64,000 nucleotides of DNA. Source: an uncultured Oscillospiraceae bacterium (lineage in GTDB: Bacteria > Bacillota > Clostridia > Oscillospirales > Acutalibacteraceae). The position numbers and the translations under genes are program-made. Positions 42,764 to 51,372 of this stretch are shown piece by piece. Each line of letters starts with the position of its first letter. The stretch's first letter is position 1. The stretch lies in contig CABULH010000010.1 in NCBI GenBank assembly GCA_902492455.1, positions 1 to 64,000 of the forward strand, given 5' to 3'. Below the pieces are notes generated by a model. That model made no database searches. It worked only from the letters and a program-made list of their open reading frames with translations, and had not been told where the DNA came from.

Positions 42764-43780
42764 TTATTTCGTGCTGGCGCGGTTGCTGCGGAAATTGCTG
42801 ACAATGCCCAGATCCAGGCATTGGCCGGTGCCTTCCGCCACGCAGTCCAGCGGCGTATCCGCCACATGGACAGGCATACCGGTTTCCCGGTTGATCAAGA
42901 CGTCCAGGCCGCGGAGCAGGGCGCCGCCGCCGGTGAGCATAATGCCGTTGTCAATAATGTCGGCGGACAATTCCGGCGGGGTGCTTTCCAAAGTGGAGCG
43001 GATGGCATCCACGATGGCGCTGACCGGATCGGCCAGCGCTTCCCGCACCTCTTCGGAGGTGATGGTGATGTTCTTCGGCAGGCCGTCCACCAGATTGCGG
43101 CCCTTGACCTCCATGGAGGTTTCGTCCTCATAGGGGAAAGCGGAGCCGATTTTGATCTTGATATCCTCCGCTGTACGCTCACCGATGAGCAAGTTGTATT
43201 TTTTCTTGATATAGGAGATAATGGCCTCGTCGAAATCGTCGCCAGCCGTGCGTACCGAGCAGGAGGTAACGATATCGCCCAGGGAGATGACGGCCACCTC
43301 AGAGGTACCGCCGCCGATATCCACCACCATGCAGCCGGCGGCCTCTTCCACATGAAGGCCGGCTCCGATGGCCGCCGCCATGGGCTCTGCGATCAGGGCC
43401 ACATCCTTGGCTCCGGCGGCACGGGCAGCCTCGTCAACCGCCCGGCGTTCCACCTCTGTGACGCCGGAGGGGATACAGACGATCACCCGGGGACGGCTGA
43501 AAAAGGTGGAGCGCACCGCTTGCTTGATAAAGTGTTTCAGCATTTCGGAGGTTACATCAAAATCAGCGATAACGCCGTCCTTCAGCGGCCGCATGGCGGA
43601 AATGGAGCCGGGGGTGCGGCCGATCATCTCCTTGGCTTCACTGCCTACGGCCATGACCACATCATTTTTCACATCCACCGCCACTACGGAGGGCTCCCGC
43701 ATAACGATGCCCTTGCCCCTCATATATACCAGCGTGTTGGCGGTCCCCAGATCGATCCCAATATCGCGGTTAAAAAACAT
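42764..43780 (-). CDS. mreB: Rod shape-determining actin homologue MreB
   Basis: The 338-residue protein is bacterial actin; its membrane-bound filaments guide wall synthesis. The ATP-binding motifs are clear: phosphate 1 GIDLGTANTLVY, phosphate 2 GCMVVDIGGGTSEVAVIS and adenosine LTGGGALLRGLD. It is the first gene of mreBCD-mrdA and has its own promoter just upstream. Confidence 0.97.
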   Translation of the reverse strand: MFFNRDIGIDLGTANTLVYMRGKGIVMREPSVVAVDVKNDVVMAVGSEAKEMIGRTPGSISAMRPLKDGVIADFDVTSEMLKHFIKQAVRSTFFSRPRVIVCIPSGVTEVERRAVDEAARAAGAKDVALIAEPMAAAIGAGLHVEEAAGCMVVDIGGGTSEVAVISLGDIVTSCSVRTAGDDFDEAIISYIKKKYNLLIGERTAEDIKIKIGSAFPYEDETSMEVKGRNLVDGLPKNITITSEEVREALADPVSAIVDAIRSTLESTPPELSADIIDNGIMLTGGGALLRGLDVLINRETGMPVHVADTPLDCVAEGTGQCLDLGIVSNFRSNRASTK

Positions 43781-43860
43781 AGTTGTTCTTCCTTTCCTTC
43801 ATATGGCATCCTGATGATATTTCTTTATTCCACTTATTATATTTGACTGCCTGGCTTATT

Positions 43861-43889
43861 ATTATATACTGTGCGGGCATATTTCTCAA
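43861..43889 (-). promoter_or_regulatory. Promoter of the mreBCD-pbp2 operon
   Basis: On the minus strand TTGAGA (43889-43884), 17 bases, TATAAT (43866-43861). It lies in the 143-base gap between maf and mreB. Confidence 0.8.
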
Positions 43890-43923
43890 TAAAAAATTTC
43901 CTTTTTTCGGAAAATCCATCCGC

Positions 43924-44508
43924 TCAGCCGGCAATTTCCCGGAATTTCCGCAAAAACCGCCGCAAGCGGCCGCCCGGCAGACCCATCACGGTGTAGAAAT
44001 CCCCTTGAAGCCCTTCGATATACCGCATACCAATTCCCTGAATGGCATAGGCTCCCGCTTTATCCATAGGTTCGCCGGATGCCACATATTCCGCGATTTC
44101 TTCTTCTGTCATTGAGAAAAAGGAAACCTCCGCAGTATCCGTAAAGCCGTCCGCAAGAGCAGGAGAACAACACCAAACGCCGGTCATCACCTGATGCCGA
44201 CGGCCTGCCAGCAGGCGCAGCATCCGCGCCGCGTCGGCCGCATCCCGGGGTTTGCCCAAAATTGCTCCCTCTGCCACCACGATGGTATCCGCGCCGATTA
44301 CCAGCCTGTCCGGATAAAGGGCCGCGACTTCTTCCGCTTTACAGCGGGCAACGGCCAACACGGCTTTTTCCGCAGGCAAAGCGGGGTCCGGCGGGATCTC
44401 CGACAAAGCCGGCCTGATCTCAAAATCCTCTCCCAGCAGGGTCAGAATCTCCCTCCGGCGAGGAGAAGCAGAGGCAAGCACCAGTGCTTCTTGCTTATCC
44501 TTGTTCAT
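43924..44508 (-). CDS. maf: Maf-like nucleotide pyrophosphatase
   Basis: The 194-residue protein belongs to the Maf family, which hydrolyses non-canonical or UTP/dTTP nucleotides and affects septation. It starts with LVLASASPRRREILTLLG, has VIGADTIVVAEGAILGKP with the catalytic Asp, and AYAIQGIGMRYIEGLQGDFYTVMGLP near the end. It lies just upstream of mreB, the common order. Confidence 0.95.
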   Translation of the reverse strand: MNKDKQEALVLASASPRRREILTLLGEDFEIRPALSEIPPDPALPAEKAVLAVARCKAEEVAALYPDRLVIGADTIVVAEGAILGKPRDAADAARMLRLLAGRRHQVMTGVWCCSPALADGFTDTAEVSFFSMTEEEIAEYVASGEPMDKAGAYAIQGIGMRYIEGLQGDFYTVMGLPGGRLRRFLRKFREIAG

Positions 44509-44529
44509 ATTGTTCCGCCTTTTTGCCCA

Positions 44530-44781
44530 TTAACGGATTTTTTTGTAAAGCAGCAGTGCCGCGCCGATCAGAAGGATCTGCAGTACGTTGGCACGGATGT
44601 GGAAATCAAAAGAAAAATCGATCACCGCCAGATTGACATTGTTGAGTGAAAATCCGATAGCATCACCGTATGTAAGCCATTGCAGAAAATCGATATTTTT
44701 GGTTAACTCCGCCACCAGAGTGGAAAGAACAACGGCGGCCAGAATCAGAAAAATCAGAATCAGCGAGTTCTTTGCCTTCAT
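44530..44781 (-). CDS. Small membrane protein, DUF4321 family
   Basis: The 83-residue protein has two hydrophobic helices (about 7-25 and 64-80) joined by an amphipathic region with LQWLTYGDAIGFSLNN. It matches the short DUF4321 proteins that sit next to maf in Clostridia. Function is unknown; the conserved place beside maf-mreB suggests a link to wall elongation or division. Confidence 0.8.
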   Translation of the reverse strand: MKAKNSLILIFLILAAVVLSTLVAELTKNIDFLQWLTYGDAIGFSLNNVNLAVIDFSFDFHIRANVLQILLIGAALLLYKKIR

Positions 44782-44817
44782 ACGCCCCTCCAGATTGTAT
44801 CATGCAATTATCATCTG

Positions 44818-45264
44818 TTAATTTCTTCCGGTAGAGCCGAAACCGCCGGCTCCGCGGTCCGTCTGCTCCAGCTCTTCCACCTCTATCGTTTCCGGCAGGC
44901 AGACGGGCATAATCACCAGCTGGGCGATCCGTTCACCTGGTTCGATGGTGTAGGCGGTATCGGAAAGGTTCACCAGTCCAACCCGAATTTCACCGGTATA
45001 GTCGCTGTCGATGACGCCCACCCCATTGGAAAGGGCCAGGCCATGCTTAATCGCCAAGCCACTGCGGGCGAAAACCAAACCTACCGTTTCAGCGCAGGGC
45101 AGGCCGATAGCGATACCGGTGGGAACACTGGCCCTGCCGCCGGGGGTAAGCGTCAGCGGTTCGTCCAGCACGGCACGCAGATCCATACCGGCGCTGCCGG
45201 AGGTGGAGCGGGCAGGCAGTTGTGCTCGGGGATCGGTTCTTTTCACCTTGAGTTGCATTTTCAT
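44818..45264 (-). CDS. dut: dUTP diphosphatase
   Basis: The 148-residue trimeric dUTPase hydrolyses dUTP to dUMP, keeping uracil out of DNA. Its five motifs are in order: STSGSAGMDLRA, ARSGLAIKHGLALSNG, GVIDSDYTGEIRVGLVN, PGERIAQLVIMP and the C-terminal RGAGGFGSTGRN that closes on the substrate. AAAGGAG precedes two possible ATGs two codons apart. Confidence 0.96.
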   Translation of the reverse strand: MKMQLKVKRTDPRAQLPARSTSGSAGMDLRAVLDEPLTLTPGGRASVPTGIAIGLPCAETVGLVFARSGLAIKHGLALSNGVGVIDSDYTGEIRVGLVNLSDTAYTIEPGERIAQLVIMPVCLPETIEVEELEQTDRGAGGFGSTGRN

Positions 45265-45282
45265 TTCTCCTTTTTCATTTCC

Positions 45283-47358
45283 CTATTCCACGCCGCGGCG
45301 ATAGAGTCCTCTGGTAATGCCGTCCAGAGGTTCTCCGCCATTTCGATAAGCCTGCACAACAGCTGCTGCCTGCGCGGGGGATTCATCGGTGAAATGCAGC
45401 AGCCAGTAATCCAGCATAGGAAGTTCTTCCAGCTTGTCCGCCCAGTACAACCGGGCGGAATTGAGCAGCTCCACGCATCCGCCTGCGCAGGCGGTGGGAA
45501 ACATCGTACCTCGGCGGTCCACAAGGCCCTGGCGTCCGCTGCCGTTGCAGTTCCCGCAGCCGACAGCGGCGGAGCGAGGGCAGTTGCGCATCAGCATCAA
45601 CGGCTGACGGCCATAGACCATGAGGCCTACAGGAATTTCGGCACTCTGAGCAAACCGCATCTGGTGGAAGGTTAGCTCCATAGAGAGCAGAGCGGACTGC
45701 AGTCCCAATTTTTGATAGAGCTCTAAAGCTTCCCCGTTGGTGATGTTGAGGCCGAAGCCCCCGAATGGCTGCAAGCCCGCCGCCAAGGTCAACGCTACGG
45801 CTCCAATGTTGCCGCACAACGCCCAGCGTACACCGGCTTTCGCGGCAATCCGCAGCTGTCCCGCTATCTTTTCTTCGTTGCCGAACATCCCGCGCGGAAT
45901 CTCAGCCCCCAGGTTTGCCGGCGGCAGAGAAGAGGGGAGACAGCGCCAATTGGTTTCCAACGGCAGGAAAATCAAATCCGCCGCTGCAGCCTCCGCCTGC
46001 TCTGCCGACAGGCAGCGAGCGGTCAATTGAGGAGTAGAACGAATTTGAATATTAACAGCAGATAAATGAAACGATTGTTTTTTGAATCGTATGGGCTTGC
46101 CAGCCTGACGCAGCTGTTCCAATTTTTCCAACGCTTCCCGCCGCAGAGCGTTGAGAGTTGAGACAGAAAGTGTGATCCCCGCATCCAGATGGCACGTCAG
46201 CGACGCAAGATAAAAAGGGGTGCCTCCCGTCTTACTCAGCTGCTGAAGGGCCCGATCTTCATCCAGCGAGCGGGTTCGGGCTTCTTCCGGCAGATCGCCG
46301 GCTGCTTCCGCCAGCCTGCCGCTGCTGTCGGTAACCCGCAGCAGGGAGGGTTGACCGCGCTGAACTGTCAATTCCATTTTTACAGGAATCCGAGACGGCT
46401 CCTGAGCGTACAAAGCGCTCAGCTTGTTCAGTATCGGAGCGGCGGCGGTTACATCTTCCTTCTCACGCGCGCCGAACATAGCCCGCCCCCGTTTATCGGC
46501 AAAATAACCGTCGGTAAAACCGGAACGGGAAAACACAGCTTGCAGGTCCCGACGATCTTGCTCTTCCGGCTCCTGACCCCGGACGGCTTTGGCATAAACC
46601 GAGACAGCAGCGGCCACGTATTCCGGCCGTTTCATCCGCCCTTCGATCTTCAGCGAGTCCACGCCGATATGGGCCAGCTCCGCTGTATGAGACTCTAAGG
46701 ACAGATCCTTCAGGCTCAACGCACGGTGGCTACCGCCAGTCTGCGCCGGCGTGGGGGCGAAGGGCAGACGGCAGGGCTGGGCGCATAAACCACGGTTGCC
46801 GCTGCGGCCGCCCAGCATGGCAGACAGATAGCATTGACCGGATACGCACATACACAAGGCCCCATGAACAAACACTTCGATTTCGCAGCCCTGTCCCACA
46901 CAGGCAGCGATTTCTCCAGCGGACATTTCCCGAGCCAGCACCACCCGACGGAATCCCAGCGCAGCCAGCTGCCGTACGCCGACAGGCGTATGGCAGGAAA
47001 GTTGAGTGGATGCATGAAGAGGCATATCCGGCGCAGCGCGGCGCACCAATGCCGCCAGTCCCAAATCCTGTATAATCAGAGCGTCGATCCCCAATCCACA
47101 GGCCTGTTCCACCACCGCCATAACCGGGGTTAGCTCCTCCTGACGAATCAGGGTGTTAAGGGTCAGATAGACCTTGACATCCCGGCTATGACAATAGGCC
47201 ACCGCCTCTCTCAGAGCGGCGGTGGTAAAGTTGTGAGCGTTTTGACGGGCGTTAAAATTTCCGGCGCCTAAGTAAACGGCATCCGCGCCGCAGCGCACAG
47301 CGGCCGTTAATGCTTCAGGGGAGCCTGCCGGCGCCAAAATTTCCGGTCGTTTGTTCAT
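45283..47358 (-). CDS. U32 family peptidase
   Basis: The 691-residue protein is a U32 family member of the long type with a C-terminal DUF3656-like domain. Key parts are PEILAPAGSPEALTAAVRCGADAVYLG at the start, the signature EVFVHGALCMCVSGQCYLSAMLGGRSGNRGLCAQPCR near 165-200, and SLKIEGRMKRPEYVAAAV. Family members act in tRNA or 23S rRNA hydroxylation (TrhP, RlhA), so an RNA-modifying role is more likely than proteolysis. It lies 3 bases after zapA. Confidence 0.92.
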   Translation of the reverse strand: MNKRPEILAPAGSPEALTAAVRCGADAVYLGAGNFNARQNAHNFTTAALREAVAYCHSRDVKVYLTLNTLIRQEELTPVMAVVEQACGLGIDALIIQDLGLAALVRRAAPDMPLHASTQLSCHTPVGVRQLAALGFRRVVLAREMSAGEIAACVGQGCEIEVFVHGALCMCVSGQCYLSAMLGGRSGNRGLCAQPCRLPFAPTPAQTGGSHRALSLKDLSLESHTAELAHIGVDSLKIEGRMKRPEYVAAAVSVYAKAVRGQEPEEQDRRDLQAVFSRSGFTDGYFADKRGRAMFGAREKEDVTAAAPILNKLSALYAQEPSRIPVKMELTVQRGQPSLLRVTDSSGRLAEAAGDLPEEARTRSLDEDRALQQLSKTGGTPFYLASLTCHLDAGITLSVSTLNALRREALEKLEQLRQAGKPIRFKKQSFHLSAVNIQIRSTPQLTARCLSAEQAEAAAADLIFLPLETNWRCLPSSLPPANLGAEIPRGMFGNEEKIAGQLRIAAKAGVRWALCGNIGAVALTLAAGLQPFGGFGLNITNGEALELYQKLGLQSALLSMELTFHQMRFAQSAEIPVGLMVYGRQPLMLMRNCPRSAAVGCGNCNGSGRQGLVDRRGTMFPTACAGGCVELLNSARLYWADKLEELPMLDYWLLHFTDESPAQAAAVVQAYRNGGEPLDGITRGLYRRGVE

Positions 47359-47361
47359 GGA

Positions 47362-47721
47362 TCAGTGCCTCTGAGAAGAGAACTTATCCTGCATATCCTG
47401 GATCTCCCGACGCAGACGGTCCGCTTCCCGCCGGGCATTTTCCGCATCCTGCCGCGCGCGGGCATTGTCATCCAAATATTCCTTCATCTGCGCCCGTAGG
47501 TTATCTGCCGCGTCGGTTGCTTTGCGGGCGATATCCGCGTTGTTCATGGCTGCCAGCACCGCGGCCATGGTGGTGGATACCCGGGGATCGCCGTTCATCA
47601 GCGTCCGCATATCCCGATCCAGCTGGGCACCAAGCTCCAGCATATAACTCTCCGGTTCATCGGAGGTGATGATATACTCCGTTCCGCAGATTTCCAAGCG
47701 AACACGGTTTTTGTTGGGCAT
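47362..47721 (-). CDS. zapA: Cell division protein ZapA
   Basis: The 119-residue protein has the ZapA head (KNRVRLEICGTEYIITSDEPESYMLELGAQLD) and a long C-terminal coiled coil (about 65-115). ZapA bundles FtsZ filaments at the division ring. The ATG at 47721 is chosen because GAGAGGAG lies about 8 bases upstream. It begins a run zapA-U32-dut-DUF4321-maf, and the zapA-U32 order is common in Firmicutes. Confidence 0.92.
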   Translation of the reverse strand: MPNKNRVRLEICGTEYIITSDEPESYMLELGAQLDRDMRTLMNGDPRVSTTMAAVLAAMNNADIARKATDAADNLRAQMKEYLDDNARARQDAENARREADRLRREIQDMQDKFSSQRH

Positions 47722-47862
47722 GAATACCGCTCCTCTCTTATAAACATCCTTGTTATCACAATGGCTTTGAAAGCCTGTAGATTTTCGACTATCTTCTAGT
47801 ATACCGTACATCGTCCTATTAGAAAAGGGGGAAAATATGAAGATTTCATGACAATCTCGTCA

Positions 47863-48597
47863 TCATTCTTCTGATGAGACTTCTGTACCGTTTACCGGAG
47901 GATTTTTCGGTGACATCAGCCCGTTTTCCCGCAGATAGTCCGCCAACTTTTTTCCTTCACGCCGTGCTACCGCCCGCAAGTCCAGATATAAGCGATGATC
48001 CGCATCTCGGATTGCCATCACCACAGGTACGCCTTCGGGAAAAAGCTGACGGATATGAGCGTGTATTCGTTCACAATCGGCATCGGTGAGAGGAAGCGGC
48101 GGCCTGCCGCCGCCCGTACGGCAATAGGTGAAGCCCCCAAGGGCGAAAAAGTTGTCCAGTTCCCCCTCCATTCCCAGCAGCGACCGCAGCTGAGCGCCCC
48201 GTTCGGCCAGCTTTTTGTGGCCGGTGTTCAAACGGGTAATCACCCCGTCAGGATAAAGCTCCCGCAGCCGGTTGAAATACCGGTCCAGCTTACGCTGCGT
48301 GACATCGTCCCAGGTCCGTTGGGGCAGAGGAGGGACGGATACAGAAGAAGAGGAATCAAACGGTTGGGAATCCGGCTCTTCCAGTATTATTTCTGTGTCC
48401 GTGATATCCGTTTCCGAAGGCGAAGCATCATCGGAATATTCCGATGCGTCTTGCAGCAGGGATTTTTTTTCTTCCTCTGCCGCAGGTGAAGATGCCGGCT
48501 GTGGCTGGGGGGGCGGCATCTCTGAAGAAGGCGCTTTCTTTTCCGTATCCACAACGGTATTCTTTTTTCGGCCGAACAGCCTGTCCAATAAGCCCAT
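47863..48597 (-). CDS. Hypothetical protein with acidic low-complexity N-terminal half
   Basis: I do not recognise this 244-residue protein. Residues 1-14 (MGLLDRLFGRKK) are a short amphipathic, basic helix like those that tether proteins to membranes. Residues 15-90 are rich in Pro, Ser, Glu and Asp and probably disordered. Residues 95-225 form a compact alpha/beta domain with TWDDVTQRKLDRYFNRLRELYPDG and HAHIRQLFPEGVPVVMAIRDADHRLYLDLRAVAR. It lies upstream of zapA in the division block, so a role at the envelope is possible but not shown. Confidence 0.75.
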   Translation of the reverse strand: MGLLDRLFGRKKNTVVDTEKKAPSSEMPPPQPQPASSPAAEEEKKSLLQDASEYSDDASPSETDITDTEIILEEPDSQPFDSSSSVSVPPLPQRTWDDVTQRKLDRYFNRLRELYPDGVITRLNTGHKKLAERGAQLRSLLGMEGELDNFFALGGFTYCRTGGGRPPLPLTDADCERIHAHIRQLFPEGVPVVMAIRDADHRLYLDLRAVARREGKKLADYLRENGLMSPKNPPVNGTEVSSEE

Positions 48598-48895
48598 CCG
48601 GTCATTCCCCTCTCCGTATTGTAGAATTTTTCCATAGGAATTAATTATGTAGTTATAGTAAAATAGTGCTTGATTTTATTTGAAAGCTATGATATGTATT
48701 TTATATAAAACATTGAGGATTATGTTGAAGATTATCGCAATCTCCCTGACTTCAGACAAAGAAAATCAGTCTCTAAACATTATAACATGCTTTTTGCGGT
48801 TTGTCTGCATCTTCTCTTTAGCGAGTATGCGGATGATGGAAATGGACTTCAGATAAGAAGTCGTTTCTTATAAATTGGCATGGGAGATGATTATA
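48598..48895. other. AT-rich intergenic region
   Basis: Nearly 300 bases of AT-rich DNA. It must hold the promoter of the minus-strand 244-residue gene and of the small plus-strand gene. TATAGTAAAATAG (48653-48665) is -10-like on the plus strand. I see no RNA gene. Confidence 0.45.
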
Positions 48896-49096
48896 GTGGT
48901 AAAAGCCATTATCGGAAGCGCTTTATTTATCGGCGGCTGCATTGCGGGTTTTGCTTTTTTGTTTTTCGATGAAATCGGGGAATCTTTTCGGATTCTTCTT
49001 GCAAATTTTTCCCTTATCTGCATCATTCTCGGTTTCATACTGGGAATTTCCAGCCTGATACAAGAGATAAAAGAAAAGAAAAACAAATTTAAATAA
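48896..49096 (+). CDS. Small two-helix membrane protein
   Basis: The 66-residue product has two strong hydrophobic helices (about 4-23 and 36-55) and a lysine-rich cytoplasmic tail (EIKEKKNKFK). The GTG at 48896 follows GGGAG by 9 bases; an ATG at 48887 touches that site and is too close. It has no recognisable family. Nothing on its strand is nearby, and the lysC terminator follows. It may be a genuine small membrane protein, but coding evidence is modest. Confidence 0.5.
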   Translation: MVKAIIGSALFIGGCIAGFAFLFFDEIGESFRILLANFSLICIILGFILGISSLIQEIKEKKNKFK

Positions 49097-49143
49097 CCTT
49101 CATGAGAAGTTTTGAACAGCCGATATCGGAACAGCCATGAATG

Positions 49144-49182
49144 AACAAACCGGGACGGAGTATTTCTCCGCCCCGGTTTGTT
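49144..49182 (-). terminator. Terminator of the threonine operon
   Basis: The arms 49144-49160 and 49166-49182 pair over 17 bp with one mismatch (core AACAAACCGGG), loop TATTT, beyond the lysC stop on the minus strand. Confidence 0.85.
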
Positions 49183-49197
49183 GACGTCTGCAGTCAA

Positions 49198-50403
49198 TTA
49201 AGCCTCGAAGAACGCCTTGTGCACGGCGGATACCGCACGGTCGGCGTCCTCCGCCGCGATCAGTACCGATACTTTGATTTCACTGGTGGAGATCATCTGA
49301 ATGTTGACATTGCCGTCGGCCAGGGCTTCAAACATCCGGGCGGCTACCCCTTCGTGGGTTTCCATGCCTGCGCCCACCACGGAAACCTTGGCAACATCGG
49401 TATCGTAAGAGATGTTCTTGGCTCCCACTCTTTCACAATATTCCCGCAGAGCTTCCACCGCTTCGGCGCCTTTGTCGGCCGGAACGGTGAAGGTGATGTC
49501 CTTGGTAGCGTCACGGCCGACAGACTGAAGAATGATGTCCACATTGATATGGGCTTTTGCCACCCGGGAGAAAATTTTGAAGGCGATTCCCGGCTCATCC
49601 GGCAGACCGACGATCATCACGCGCGCTACATTGGCGTCCTTCGCCACACTCTTAATCAGCATCTCTTCCATCTTGGTGACCTCCTTAACTTTGGTGCCGG
49701 GCACCCGTTTCAAACTGGAGAGAACCTCCAGCTCTACATTGTATTTTTTCGCCATTTCGACGCTGCGGTTGTTGAGTACCTGGGCACCCAAAGTTGCCAG
49801 CTCCAGCATCTCATCGTAGGTGATTTCGGTCAGCTTGCGTGCGCCGGGAACCTTCCGGGGATCGGCGGTATAGACGCCCTCCACATCGGTGTAGATCTGG
49901 CACAAGTCCGCATGCATGGAAGCGGCGATGGCCACGGCGCTGGTGTCCGACCCGCCCCGACCCAAGGTGGTGATGTCGCCGTAGCGGTTGAGGCCCTGGA
50001 AGCCCGCTACAATAACAATCCGCTTCTTGTCCAGGGCATTGCGGATCCGTTCGCCGTTCACCCGTTTGATGCGGGCGGAGGAATAGGTGGAATTGGTGTC
50101 GAAGCCCGCCTGCCAGCCCAACAGGGAAACCACGGGATAACCCAGCTTTTCAATGGCCATAGCCAGCAGGGAGATACTAATCTGCTCACCGGCGGAAAGC
50201 AGCATATCCATTTCCCGCTTGCTGCCCGCCGGATTGATCTCCCGGGCCTTTTCAATCAAATCGTCGGTGGTGTCGCCCTGAGCGGAAACCACCACCACCA
50301 CGTCGTTGCCCTGACGGTATGTATCGGTGATGATCTGCGCCACGTTGAACACGCGCTCGGCGTTGGCAACAGAGCTGCCGCCGAATTTCTGTACAATCAG
50401 CAT
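49198..50403 (-). CDS. lysC: Aspartate kinase
   Basis: The 401-residue enzyme phosphorylates aspartate, the first step to lysine, threonine and methionine. It begins VQKFGGSSVANAERV, contains GRGGSDTSAVAIAASMHAD and YTDVEGVYTADPR, and ends with two ACT domains (VGLPDEPGIAFKIFSRVAKAHINVD; VVGAGMETHEGVAARMFEALADGNVNIQMISTSEI) for feedback inhibition. It is the last gene of the operon hom-thrB-lysC. Confidence 0.96.
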   Translation of the reverse strand: MLIVQKFGGSSVANAERVFNVAQIITDTYRQGNDVVVVVSAQGDTTDDLIEKAREINPAGSKREMDMLLSAGEQISISLLAMAIEKLGYPVVSLLGWQAGFDTNSTYSSARIKRVNGERIRNALDKKRIVIVAGFQGLNRYGDITTLGRGGSDTSAVAIAASMHADLCQIYTDVEGVYTADPRKVPGARKLTEITYDEMLELATLGAQVLNNRSVEMAKKYNVELEVLSSLKRVPGTKVKEVTKMEEMLIKSVAKDANVARVMIVGLPDEPGIAFKIFSRVAKAHINVDIILQSVGRDATKDITFTVPADKGAEAVEALREYCERVGAKNISYDTDVAKVSVVGAGMETHEGVAARMFEALADGNVNIQMISTSEIKVSVLIAAEDADRAVSAVHKAFFEA

Positions 50404-50439
50404 ACTTGCTTCCTCCTGTATCTTGGTTTAAGAACCTCT

Positions 50440-51336
50440 CTACTCGGTAAAATTCACCCGGGCACCGTCGGCATCGCAGTCCAGCAAACGGACATCCCAG
50501 CCGGTCAGTCCCGCCTGTCGCAGCCGGTTCAAGGATTGGACGGCGAAGTCCTCCGCGTGACGATCCACAATCGCCAGCAGGGAAGGACCGGCACCGCTGA
50601 CCGCTACGCCGTAGGCGCCCAAATCATAAGCGGTGTAAAAAATCTGTTCCGCGCCCGGAATCATAGGAAAGCGGTAGGGCTGATGCAGCCGGTCCTGTAC
50701 CGCCACCCGCAGGTTATCCAGACGCCCGGAAAACAGCGCCGCCGTCATCAGCGCCGCCCGGGAAAGATTGTAGACTGCGTCCTCCCGGGTCACCTGAACA
50801 GGCAGCGCGGCCCGGGCCACTTCGGTTTTCAATTCAAAGTCCGGAATAAAGAGAGCGAAGCGGATACGTTCGGTTACCGGAACGCTGACCGTATGAACCC
50901 GTCCGCCGTCCATCACGGAGGTGACCAACCCGCCCAGCAATGCAGGCGCAACGTTGTCGGGATGACCCTCCAGTTCCGCCGCCAAATCACAGATATCTTC
51001 CCGGGACAAGGGGCTGCCCAGCAGGGTGTTGGCCCCCAGCAGACCGGCAACGAGACAGGCGGAGGAACTGCCAAGGCCCCTGGTCATGGGAATATTGTTT
51101 TCTTGGACAATATGCAGTCCCCGGAAGGGTCTGCCGCAGCGGGCATAAAGCAGTTTGGCGGTATGGTAAATCATGTTGGATTCATTCAGCGGCACCGCTG
51201 CTCCATCGGTGGTCTCAATGAGGCAGCCCTCCGCCTCCTCCATCCACACCCGGTTGTACAGCGTCAGCGCCAGTCCGAGAGCATCGAATCCGGCGCCCAG
51301 ATTGGCGCTGGAAGCGGGCACGGTTATCTTCAGCAT
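50440..51336 (-). CDS. thrB: Homoserine kinase
   Basis: The 298-residue GHMP kinase makes O-phosphohomoserine for threonine synthase. The opening TVPASSANLGAGFDALGLAL and the ATP loop PMTRGLGSSSACLVAGLLGAN are diagnostic, and GAYGVAVSGAGPSLLAI is motif 3. It lies between hom and lysC with 36-base gaps on each side. Threonine synthase itself is not in this window. Confidence 0.96.
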   Translation of the reverse strand: MLKITVPASSANLGAGFDALGLALTLYNRVWMEEAEGCLIETTDGAAVPLNESNMIYHTAKLLYARCGRPFRGLHIVQENNIPMTRGLGSSSACLVAGLLGANTLLGSPLSREDICDLAAELEGHPDNVAPALLGGLVTSVMDGGRVHTVSVPVTERIRFALFIPDFELKTEVARAALPVQVTREDAVYNLSRAALMTAALFSGRLDNLRVAVQDRLHQPYRFPMIPGAEQIFYTAYDLGAYGVAVSGAGPSLLAIVDRHAEDFAVQSLNRLRQAGLTGWDVRLLDCDADGARVNFTE

Positions 51337-51372
51337 AGATTTTCTCCCCTTTGTCGGGCCGGATGATTCTGC

